A DNA stretch of 64,000 nucleotides from Chromatocurvus sp964613795 (GTDB lineage: Bacteria > Pseudomonadota > Gammaproteobacteria > Pseudomonadales > Halieaceae). The first letter of the stretch is position 1. The number at the start of each line of letters is the position of its first letter. Location: positions 186,001 to 250,000 of the forward strand of contig CAZTJR010000001.1 of assembly GCA_964613795.1 (NCBI GenBank), read 5' to 3'. Position numbers and translations under genes: made by a program. The notes beneath the pieces were generated by a model that was given only the letters and a program-made list of their open reading frames with translations, was not told the DNA's origin and did no database searches. Of the stretch, positions 24,607 to 32,230 are shown one piece after another.

Positions 24607-27009
24607 TCAGAAACGGTAGCGGGCGCCCAGCGTGACGAGGCGCGGCGGCAACAGCTGAAAACTGGTGACACCCTGGAAAAAGTCATCGGTATGTACCGAG
24701 GCCACGGCGTCATTGTCCAGCAGATTCTGAATATTCAGCTCCAGGTCCCAGTCGGCATCGTTGGGCAGAAAGCGGAAATTGAGGTGCACCAGGTTGTAGG
24801 AATCCACTTCGTCCCGTGGCGAGTTGAACACGCGGTTGTAGTAGTCTCCGCGATAGGTCCAGGTCAGGCTGCTCACGAGATTGCCCTGCAGGCTGGCGCC
24901 GGTGACCGGCTGTGTGTAGGTCAGGCGCAGATTGGACACCAGGTCCGGGATCTTGGGCAGATCATTGCCGTCCAGGTCCTGTGCCAGTCCGCGGATGGTC
25001 GCTTCGATGACTGCGGGATCCGAAAGCCCCGCAGTCTGGTTGACCTGCTCGGCGCGATCCACCGCAGGCCGGCCCTGCTGGATTTCCGATTGTGCCGCAG
25101 CGAGTGAGAAGTCCACCCGCAGCCGGTCGCTCAGGTTCGCAATGGTCTCGAGTTCAACACCGTAGACCTCGGATTCCGGCAGGTTGCTGCCGCCGCTGAC
25201 GCCGTTGCCTGTCAGGCTGAGGCCCGCGGAGTTGAACAGGTAGTTTTCAATGTCGTAGTAATAGGCAGAAAGGTTCAGCTGCAGGCGCTGGTCCAGGAGC
25301 GTGTTTTTCGAGCCGATCTCCCAGGCGGTGACCTCTTCCTCTTCAAACACCTCGGGGAAAAAGCCGGTGCCGTTCGGATCTTCGACAAAGCCGTTGTTGG
25401 AGGCAGCGGGCTTGATGCCGGTAGCGACCGAGGCATAGACCATGCTGTCATCGCCGAGGGTGTAATCGAGCGCAAGTTTGTAGGTCACGTTGTCTGAGCT
25501 TTCGCTGGGTCTGGCCGGCGTGCCGGTGCGTCCCTCGGCCGTCAGACAGCCGCTGAAAATGTTGCAGCGGATGTCTTCGAACTTGTTGCGGGTAAAGCGG
25601 GCGCCGCCGGTGGCAGTGAGCTGCTCGGTAAGGCGGTAGCTGACCTGGCCAAATGCGGCGCTGGACTCGAAAGAGCGACGGTCGGAGTTCTGGAAATCGC
25701 GATCCGGGTTGCCAAAGCCTATCAGCGCGGTGTTCACCGGCAGGCCGTCGCGACCATTGTCCACGTAGTTGCGGGTATCGCTGTCCACGTCGGTGGACAG
25801 GTGAAACAGGCCAAACTGCCAGTCCAGTGGACTTCCCGAACTGTTGTTGGACACCACGTTGAGCTCGGCGGTGTAGGTCTCGTCGCGCTGCGTCAGGCCA
25901 CCGACGTGCTGGCGAATGGGCAATTGTCCCAGCAGCGTGATTTCCCCACCGGCCGGCGTGGGCAGGGGTGCCGGGTCGTTGGCAGTGAGCGAGGACCGGT
26001 CCGCGTCCAGCTGTCGGCTCATCTCGTAATTCTGGTAGCTGAACAGGCCGCGGACGTTGGCGATGTCTGCATCGTACTCGAGGATCAGCGAGGCGTGCTG
26101 GTTATCCACCTTGAAGAATTCGGTCGTATCGTGGGAGACGGTGCGCGGGTCACTCGACACCTGATCAAAGCCACCCTTCAGCGCCGGCCCGTTGATGTCC
26201 ATGTCGAAGCTCTGCAGGCTGACCAGTGCCGAAAACCGGTCTGTGGCATTCCACAGCAGTTGCGCATTGATGGAGGTGTTATTTTCGTCGTCCAGGTCAT
26301 CAAACGCGCCCAGCACGTTATCGGGGCTGGCCTGCGGATTGGGAATATTCCGGGTAAAGCCGTCCCGGGTGCGCTGTGACGCGCTCACGCGCACGGCCAC
26401 CGAATCAGACAGCGGAACGTTGAAGCTGCCGCGGGCGTTCTGCGTGGAGTAGCTGCCAATCTCGCCGCCGATGAAGCCCGAGGCGCCGCCAGGGTCTGGC
26501 TTGCGAGTGATCACGTTGACGGCTCCACCGGAGGAGCTGTTGCCGTAGATGGTGCCGTCCGGCCCGCGAATCACTTCGACCCGCTCAATGTCTACAAGGT
26601 CCTGAAAAAGCGCGAAGTCGTTGGACATGAACACGCCATCGATATGGTAGGCAACCCCCGGCTTGGTGGCGGCGTTATCCGGGACTTCGTTGCCGATGCC
26701 GCGGATGGCGAAGGTGCGTCGGTAGCCCTGCACTTCTGTCGCCACCAGGCCCGGGATGCGGTCGCTGAAGTCAAAGGGGTTGTCGATGTTGAGTACGTCG
26801 AAATCCTCGCCACTGATAGTGGAAACGGATGCTGCCACGTCCTGCAGGCTCTGCTCGCGTTTCTGGGCGTAAACAGTGATTTCCTCAAGCATAGCCTGCT
26901 GGGCGAGGGTGACCGTGGGTGTGAAGGTGATGGCGGCAAGCAAGGCGGCGCGGCCTGAAAGGCGAGCGTTGCGTGGTGATTTGCCGGCGAAGGCGCGGAT
27001 GTCTGACAT
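24607..27009 (-). CDS. TonB-dependent receptor (module C)
   Basis: A full-length, 800-residue TBDR with a signal peptide ending near TVTLAQQ, a TonB box (EEITVYAQKR), and a plug with VIRGPDGTIYGNSSSGGAVNV. The 22-strand barrel ends in VTLGARYRF with the terminal Phe. GGAG lies 6 bases before the ATG. It is shorter than the other two receptors in the window and of a different subfamily: it lacks their cysteine-bracketed loops and has FyuA/CirA-like plug motifs. It therefore probably recognises a different ligand. It leads the minus-strand run ending at 15888. Confidence 0.96.
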   Translation of the reverse strand: MSDIRAFAGKSPRNARLSGRAALLAAITFTPTVTLAQQAMLEEITVYAQKREQSLQDVAASVSTISGEDFDVLNIDNPFDFSDRIPGLVATEVQGYRRTFAIRGIGNEVPDNAATKPGVAYHIDGVFMSNDFALFQDLVDIERVEVIRGPDGTIYGNSSSGGAVNVITRKPDPGGASGFIGGEIGSYSTQNARGSFNVPLSDSVAVRVSASQRTRDGFTRNIPNPQASPDNVLGAFDDLDDENNTSINAQLLWNATDRFSALVSLQSFDMDINGPALKGGFDQVSSDPRTVSHDTTEFFKVDNQHASLILEYDADIANVRGLFSYQNYEMSRQLDADRSSLTANDPAPLPTPAGGEITLLGQLPIRQHVGGLTQRDETYTAELNVVSNNSSGSPLDWQFGLFHLSTDVDSDTRNYVDNGRDGLPVNTALIGFGNPDRDFQNSDRRSFESSAAFGQVSYRLTEQLTATGGARFTRNKFEDIRCNIFSGCLTAEGRTGTPARPSESSDNVTYKLALDYTLGDDSMVYASVATGIKPAASNNGFVEDPNGTGFFPEVFEEEEVTAWEIGSKNTLLDQRLQLNLSAYYYDIENYLFNSAGLSLTGNGVSGGSNLPESEVYGVELETIANLSDRLRVDFSLAAAQSEIQQGRPAVDRAEQVNQTAGLSDPAVIEATIRGLAQDLDGNDLPKIPDLVSNLRLTYTQPVTGASLQGNLVSSLTWTYRGDYYNRVFNSPRDEVDSYNLVHLNFRFLPNDADWDLELNIQNLLDNDAVASVHTDDFFQGVTSFQLLPPRLVTLGARYRF

Positions 27010-27197
27010 GTGTCACTCCCTGTGAACGTGTACTGTTGCGATGCCCCTGCTCAGGGGATGGCGAACAGTAAGGAAGTGAAATGACATGCCGGTTACGGCG
27101 ACATGACGTTTTCGTGAATATGCTGTCATGTGTCTGGCCCGGCGCCGCATCTTTCTATGTTTGTACACATTGCTTGCGCAGTGTCGGACAGCTTTAC
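27010..27197. other. Divergent regulatory gap between TBDR and tRNA-Val
   Basis: No gene is seen here. The gap contains a perfect CCCCTG-CT-CAGGGG dyad (27044-27057) and an inverted repeat ACATGAC (27101-27107) / GTCATGT (27125-27131). Either could be an operator for the minus-strand receptor. I recognise no Fur box. Confidence 0.35.
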
Positions 27198-27226
27198 TTG
27201 AGCGGGCGTGTTTCGCGTATTACAAT
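27198..27226 (+). promoter_or_regulatory. Promoter of tRNA-Val
   Basis: TTGAGC (-35) and TACAAT (-10) with an ideal 17-base spacer. The -10 ends 12 bases before the tRNA 5' end, as expected for a short leader. Confidence 0.75.
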
Positions 27227-27238
27227 CGCCAGCTCTTC

Positions 27239-27315
<77 letters not shown>

Positions 27316-27325
27316 CTCTTCTTCC

Positions 27326-27354
27326 GGGGTCGGGTCCCAACGGAACCTGACCCC
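27326..27354. repeat. REP-like palindrome, copy 2
   Basis: GGGGTCGGGTCCC, loop AAC, GGAACCTGACCCC. A 13-bp stem with one mismatch and one G-T pair, lying between tRNA-Val and dbpA. It ends only 11 bases before the dbpA ATG, leaving AAGG (27355-27358) as the ribosome site. Confidence 0.75.
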
Positions 27355-27365
27355 AAGGCCGCATC

Positions 27366-28760
27366 ATGAGCAGCTTCCGATCCCTGCCTCTCGCCGAGGC
27401 GCAGCTGCAGACGCTCGACGCTCTCGGTTATCACAGCATGACGCCGGTTCAGGCGGAGGCCCTGCCGCTGATTCTCGGCGGGCGCGACGTGATTGCCCAG
27501 GCGCGGACAGGCAGCGGCAAGACCGCGGCGTTCGGCATTGGTATTCTGCAGTCCATCAACCCGCGTTTTTTTGGCGTGCAGGCTATGGTGCTGTGCCCCA
27601 CACGTGAGCTGGCAGATCAGGTGGGTGGTGAAATGCGCCGGCTCGCGCGCGGCATGCCCAATATCAAGCTGGTGCTGCTCTGTGGTGGTAAGCCCATGGG
27701 GCCGCAGATCGGTTCACTGGAGCACGGCGCGCATATTGTTGTCGGCACGCCGGGGCGCATTGACGACCACCTGCGCAAGCAGACACTGCAGCTCAATGGC
27801 CTGAAAACACTGGTGCTTGACGAGGCCGATCGCATGCTGGACATGGGATTTTCCGAGACAGTGGACACAATTATCGGCCAGACGCCGGCGACACGACAGA
27901 CCCTGCTGTTTTCCGCGACCTTCCCGGATGCCATCCGGCGCATGAGCGGGTCTATCCAGCGCGAACCCGCGACCGTAACAGTTGAAGGTGAGCATGCCTC
28001 GGACGTCATTGAGCAACATTTCTATGACGTTGAGCGGGGTCAGCGCGACAGTGCTCTGCTGGCGCTGTTTGTTCACTATCGGCCGGAAAATGCCCTGGTG
28101 TTCTGCCAGACCCGGCAGCAGTGCGAGGAAGTGGCGAAATGGCTGCGCGGAAATGCTATTCAGGCGCTGGCGATTCACGGTGATCTCGAGCAGCGTGATC
28201 GTGACCAGGTCCTGGTGCAGTTTGCCAATGCCAGCTGTGCAGTGCTTGTCGCCACTGATGTCGCCGCCAGAGGTCTGGACATCAGTGCGCTGGCGCTGGT
28301 CATCAACTACGAGCTGCCGCGTAGCGCCGATATCTATCTGCACCGCATCGGTCGCACCGGTCGGGCTGGCGAAAGCGGGCGCGCGACGAGCCTGGTGACG
28401 CCCGCGGATGTCCCGCGTCTGCGGGCAATCGAGGAGCACCAGGGAACCGGAATAAGCTGTCGTGCCCTGCCGCGCGCCAAAGGCCTTGCAGGGTATGCGC
28501 TGCAGGCGCCTATGGTCACCCTTCAGCTCGATGCTGGCAGAAAGCAGAAACTCCGCCCCGGCGATATTCTGGGCGCGCTCACCGGCGATGCGGGCCTCGC
28601 CGGAGACGCGATAGGCAAGATCGATATCCATGATCGCAGCAGCTACGTCGCAATAGCGCGCGAGCATGTGCGTGAGGCCATGGCCTACATGACCCGGGGT
28701 AAAATTAAAGGGCGCAGTATCCGGGCACGCCTTCTGGGGTCAGGCCCTGATCGGACCTGA
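27366..28760 (+). CDS. dbpA: ATP-dependent RNA helicase DbpA (DEAD-box, ribosome assembly)
   Basis: A 464-residue DEAD-box helicase with the Q motif (YHSMTPVQAEALP), Walker A variant ARTGSGKT, PTRELA, DEAD as LDEADRML, SAT as FSATFP, and HRIGRTGR. The C-terminal roughly 75 residues (KLRPGDILGAL to KGRSIRARLL) form the DbpA RNA-binding domain that recognises 23S rRNA hairpin 92, which separates it from RhlE or SrmB. DbpA acts in 50S subunit maturation. The last residues (GSGPDRT) and the stop codon are encoded by a REP-like palindrome (28729-28771), so the natural C-terminus has been replaced or extended by the repeat. Confidence 0.95.
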   Translation: MSSFRSLPLAEAQLQTLDALGYHSMTPVQAEALPLILGGRDVIAQARTGSGKTAAFGIGILQSINPRFFGVQAMVLCPTRELADQVGGEMRRLARGMPNIKLVLLCGGKPMGPQIGSLEHGAHIVVGTPGRIDDHLRKQTLQLNGLKTLVLDEADRMLDMGFSETVDTIIGQTPATRQTLLFSATFPDAIRRMSGSIQREPATVTVEGEHASDVIEQHFYDVERGQRDSALLALFVHYRPENALVFCQTRQQCEEVAKWLRGNAIQALAIHGDLEQRDRDQVLVQFANASCAVLVATDVAARGLDISALALVINYELPRSADIYLHRIGRTGRAGESGRATSLVTPADVPRLRAIEEHQGTGISCRALPRAKGLAGYALQAPMVTLQLDAGRKQKLRPGDILGALTGDAGLAGDAIGKIDIHDRSSYVAIAREHVREAMAYMTRGKIKGRSIRARLLGSGPDRT

Positions 28761-28771
28761 CCCCAGAAGGC
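28729..28771. repeat. REP-like palindrome, copy 3, overlapping the dbpA 3' end
   Basis: This is the longest copy: GCCTTCTGGGGTCAGG pairs with CCTGACCCCAGAAGGC, with a C/A mismatch and a short CC/GG stem inside. The dbpA stop TGA (28758-28760) lies inside its right arm. Confidence 0.85.
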
Positions 28772-28798
28772 GCCAGTTGGCGAACTGAGGAAAAAGCC

Positions 28799-30115
28799 AT
28801 GATGTTGACGTTACGCGATGGGCTTACAGCCGTTTTGTTCTGCATGTTGTCAGTCAATGCGAGCGCGCAGGTGACGGCCCTGCTTGGCGGCCACCTGGTG
28901 GACGTAGAGAGCGGCGCAGTGCAGCGCGACGCGGTAATTCTGCTGGACGGGGAACGGATTAGCGATGTGGGTTCCCGCGCCGAGGTGGCTATCCCGGCGG
29001 ACGCGCGGCTGATCGACGTCTCGGGCAGGTGGCTCATACCCGGGCTGATGAATATGCATGTTCATCCCGGCCTGGTATTGCCCGGGAAGCTGACCGCAGA
29101 GCTTGCGGGTGAGACAGATGCGGCCCTGGCCCTGCGGATGGCAAACGCCGTTCGCGGGATGCTGCAGGCGGGCATTACGACGATCCGTATACCCGGTGAA
29201 AAACGGCATGCCGATCTGGCCCTTGACCGGTCCATTCGCAAGGGCGAGTCCGCGGGCCCACGGATCTACTCCGCCGGGGAGCCTGTGCTGATTACGGGTG
29301 GGCACCGTACCGAGCCGGGCACAACCTACGCCGACGGCCCCTACGAGCTTATCAAGACCGCGCGGCAGCAAGTCAGTCTGGGCGCATCCTGGATCAAGAT
29401 CCTGATTTCCGGTGGCATCGCGACGGAGGGTGGCGATATCGCCGATGCATTGATGACACCGGAAGAAATCAACGCCGTGGTGGACGCGGCGCATCGCTTT
29501 GGCGTGAAGGTGTCGGCGCACTCCGGCTCTTCTGCGGCAACCAGCCTCGCGGTTGATGCCGGTGTCGACAGCATCGAACATGGCTACGTTCTGGACCGGG
29601 ATGTCCTCGTCAAGATGAAGCGTGCGGGCACCTGGCTGGTGCCCACCATTGTGGTCAGCCAGTCCGCTACGACGCCCTTCTTTGAGCGCATCGGCTCCCC
29701 CCCGTGGTACATGCAGCGCCGCGAGTCGGTTGGTCGGCAGCACTGGGAAGCTCTGCGCATGGCGATTGAGGAGGGGGTCAATATTGCTCTTGGCACCGAT
29801 GGACTCCCCCAGGAACCCAGTGACGGCACGACCTGGATGGTGCGGGAAGCGGAGTACTACGTTGATGCCGGCATGACACCTTTGCAGTCGTTGCAGTCCG
29901 CTACCATCCAGACCGCCCGCATGCTTGACGCAGAGGATGAAATTGGCTCTCTCAAGCCAGGAAAGTACGCTGATATTGTTGCCGTGGCCGCTAATCCCCT
30001 CAACGACATCAGCGCATTGCGCACTATCGATTTCGTGATGAAGGGCGGCGTTGTCTATCGTGATGATGCGCAGCTGGCCACGTCAGACAGGCGGATCAAC
30101 GCGCTCTCCCGTTGA
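28799..30115 (+). CDS. Exported amidohydrolase (imidazolonepropionase/Xaa-Pro dipeptidase-like)
   Basis: A 438-residue protein with a signal peptide (cleavage near NASAQ) and GAGG 8 bases before the ATG. Amidohydrolase-superfamily metal motifs are visible: HVHPG (HxH), a central segment near SGGIATEGG, KVSAHSGSS, SIEHGY (His) and GTDGLP (Asp). This exported group includes metal-dependent Xaa-Arg/Lys/Pro dipeptidases as well as imidazolonepropionase-like proteins. The exported form and the nearby peptidase island make a dipeptidase role reasonable, but substrate is not determined by sequence. Its 3' end overlaps the convergent oxygenase gene by 33 bases. Confidence 0.85.
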   Translation: MMLTLRDGLTAVLFCMLSVNASAQVTALLGGHLVDVESGAVQRDAVILLDGERISDVGSRAEVAIPADARLIDVSGRWLIPGLMNMHVHPGLVLPGKLTAELAGETDAALALRMANAVRGMLQAGITTIRIPGEKRHADLALDRSIRKGESAGPRIYSAGEPVLITGGHRTEPGTTYADGPYELIKTARQQVSLGASWIKILISGGIATEGGDIADALMTPEEINAVVDAAHRFGVKVSAHSGSSAATSLAVDAGVDSIEHGYVLDRDVLVKMKRAGTWLVPTIVVSQSATTPFFERIGSPPWYMQRRESVGRQHWEALRMAIEEGVNIALGTDGLPQEPSDGTTWMVREAEYYVDAGMTPLQSLQSATIQTARMLDAEDEIGSLKPGKYADIVAVAANPLNDISALRTIDFVMKGGVVYRDDAQLATSDRRINALSR

Positions 30116-30736
30116 GGCATTGACCCGGAACCAGCCGGCAATGGAGTAGCGATCGCGCCTGGCGGGAAGTACTTCGTGGGGAAACTCCTCGCTGAGAAAC
30201 ACCGCCACTGTTCCCATTTCGGGCAGGACACGCACGGGTTCACTGTGATCGCGGTAAAGCACCAGCTGGCCGCCATCCACCGGCGTCCAGTCGGTATTCA
30301 GGTAGGCAACCAGCGACAGGACCCGGTTCGCTTCGCCGCGAAAGGCATCCAGGTGCCGTCGGTAAAACGCCCCGGGTCGGTAGTGGGCGAAATGGCTCTC
30401 AAAGGAAAACAGGCCAAGGAGAAGCGCGCGGTTCAGCTCTCGCTGTAGCGCGGCGGCCCACAGCAGCCACTGTCGTCCGGCGTCGGATTCGCCATTTATC
30501 CAGCAGATCTCGTCCTGGCGCACGCTGCGTGTCAGACTGTGATTCTGCTGTCGACCTATACCGGCCGGATAATAAAGACTGCCATCCATGCCCATCAGGT
30601 GCTCGCGCAGTGCGATCGAATGCGCCGTGGGTAGCGCGCCGCGGCATACGGCATAGCCATCGCGTCGCAGTGCATCGGCGATGATGGCGTGCAGGGGCTC
30701 GGCACACTGCGGGTTCTTGTTCATAGACGGCGACAA
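30083..30736 (-). CDS. 2-oxoglutarate/Fe(II)-dependent prolyl-hydroxylase-like oxygenase
   Basis: About 217 residues from a TTG at 30736 that has GGAG 6 bases upstream; an in-frame ATG at 30724 would give 213 residues but sits 18 bases from that site. The double-stranded beta-helix fold is marked by YRPGAFYRRHLDAF (HxD iron ligands), LYRDHSE, the distal His in EEFPHEV, and Arg in RYSIAGWFR that would bind 2-oxoglutarate. It resembles bacterial P4H/EGLN-type hydroxylases, some of which modify EF-Tu. The target here is unknown. It is divergent from the DUF2868 gene with a REP-like palindrome in the shared 5' region. Confidence 0.85.
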   Translation of the reverse strand: MSPSMNKNPQCAEPLHAIIADALRRDGYAVCRGALPTAHSIALREHLMGMDGSLYYPAGIGRQQNHSLTRSVRQDEICWINGESDAGRQWLLWAAALQRELNRALLLGLFSFESHFAHYRPGAFYRRHLDAFRGEANRVLSLVAYLNTDWTPVDGGQLVLYRDHSEPVRVLPEMGTVAVFLSEEFPHEVLPARRDRYSIAGWFRVNASTGERVDPPV

Positions 30737-30773
30737 TACATTCTCCGGAATGCCAACAGGATGGGAGTATATC

Positions 30774-30802
30774 GGGGTCAGGTCCCATTCGGACCTGACC
30801 CC
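30774..30802. repeat. REP-like palindrome, copy 4, in a divergent promoter region
   Basis: GGGGTCAGGTCC, loop CATTC, GGACCTGACCCC is a perfect 12-bp stem. It occupies a third of the 84 bases between the oxygenase (-) and DUF2868 (+) starts and ends 18 bases before the latter's ATG. Confidence 0.85.
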
Positions 30803-30820
30803 ATAAGGTACAATTGCCGG

Positions 30821-32230
30821 ATGACCGACAGCGCCCTACAGCTATTGCTCGACTTTGATGCCCGTGTACAGCACGAGGCGTCCCAGTCTGCCGAGTTACT
30901 GCACCGGCGTGACCGACGTTTTGCGCTGACCTGCAGTGAGCGCGACGTGACTGCCGATGCGCGGGCTTGGCTTGAGCACCTTGATCGTCTCAGCGGGGCG
31001 GGCGGGGATGAGTCCCTGGGTGTGAAGCTTGCCCGGCAATGGCGACGGCTTGCCGCGGGCTTTGGCATCATGGGCGCTTTGTTCGGCGTTGTTACCATGG
31101 TGGGATTGCTGGTCTATGAGGGCGGGCAGCGTATTAACGTCACCGTGCTCATGGCATTTGTTCTGCTGCAGCTTCTGCTCGCCTTGCTCACGACCCTTCA
31201 GGCGTCGCTCGGCTGGCAGCCGTGGCGGCCGCTGTTGGTGCGCTTCCAGAAAGAGCCCGCGACTCGCGCGCTGCAGCAGATGCAGCCCTTGCTGATGGCG
31301 CGCGCGGCGCATACCGGTGGGCTGTGCTTTTCCGTTTCGGCGCTGATCACGTTGCTTATAGCACTGGTGATTCAGGACCTGGCCTTCGGCTGGAGCACGA
31401 CGCTGAGTGCCGCTCCGGCTGGTTTTACCCGACTGACAACGTCGCTCGCCTGGCCCTGGCATGCGCTGTGGCCGGCGGCCGTGCCTGACCTGTCGCTGGT
31501 GGAGGCAACGCGCTTCTATCGTACGAGCACGGGTATGTCCGATGTTCCACCCACGCGCTGGGGAGACTGGTGGCCATTCATCATGATGCTCTGGCTGACC
31601 TACGTCGTTTTGCCCCGGGCGATTCTGCTGGCGGTGGCGCAAGGCCATATCGTGATGAGGGCGCGGCACGCGCTGCACGCTCACCCGGGATGGCGTGCGT
31701 TGCAGTACCGTATGGAAACGCCAACCCTCGATACCGGCAATGGCCACAACGATGCTGAGGACACGCCCGGTGAGTTTCACGGCGCGGCGCCGCGGCTGCT
31801 GCCGCAGGCCAGCGTCCTGGTGTACTGGGGAGGCGTTGCCGACGACAGCCTGCCCGCCGCCGCCAGAGAGCGGGCAAGGCTCATCTCTTCGGCGGGTGGT
31901 CGGGCGACGCTGGAGTCCGATCGCCAGACCCTGCAGCAGATTGCCCGCACGATGTCTGATAGCAATGGCAGTGACGTGCTGCTGGTCGCGCGCGGCTGGG
32001 AGCCGCCCACCGGCGAGCTGCAGGATTTCCTGGAGGCGGCGCAATCACTCTGGCCACCGCGGACGCGTCTGACGATCGTGCCCGTTTCCCACGATACTGC
32101 AGCGCCCGTGCCGAAACACCAGCTCACGCAGTGGTTGCGCCTCCAGGAGCGCTTTCCCGCGGGCTTTGTCAGCGTCGCCCTGATCGAGACACTCCCTGCA
32201 AATGCCGCTGAAAGTGAAGCTGATGCCTGA
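30821..32230 (+). CDS. DUF2868 family membrane protein
   Basis: The start is set at the ATG at 30821. The frame is open upstream to 30689, but that would read through the REP-like palindrome and the oxygenase 5' region. The 469-residue protein has a soluble N-terminal part, paired membrane helices near residues 85-130 (GIMGALFGVVTMVGLLVYE, then a Leu-rich helix), further hydrophobic segments near residues 175-200 and 255-285, and a cytoplasmic C-terminal domain. It matches the DUF2868 pattern and overlaps the DUF3482 GTPase gene by 8 bases, a pairing I recall from other proteobacteria. Function is unknown; a membrane partner for the GTPase is a fair inference. Confidence 0.8.
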   Translation: MTDSALQLLLDFDARVQHEASQSAELLHRRDRRFALTCSERDVTADARAWLEHLDRLSGAGGDESLGVKLARQWRRLAAGFGIMGALFGVVTMVGLLVYEGGQRINVTVLMAFVLLQLLLALLTTLQASLGWQPWRPLLVRFQKEPATRALQQMQPLLMARAAHTGGLCFSVSALITLLIALVIQDLAFGWSTTLSAAPAGFTRLTTSLAWPWHALWPAAVPDLSLVEATRFYRTSTGMSDVPPTRWGDWWPFIMMLWLTYVVLPRAILLAVAQGHIVMRARHALHAHPGWRALQYRMETPTLDTGNGHNDAEDTPGEFHGAAPRLLPQASVLVYWGGVADDSLPAAARERARLISSAGGRATLESDRQTLQQIARTMSDSNGSDVLLVARGWEPPTGELQDFLEAAQSLWPPRTRLTIVPVSHDTAAPVPKHQLTQWLRLQERFPAGFVSVALIETLPANAAESEADA

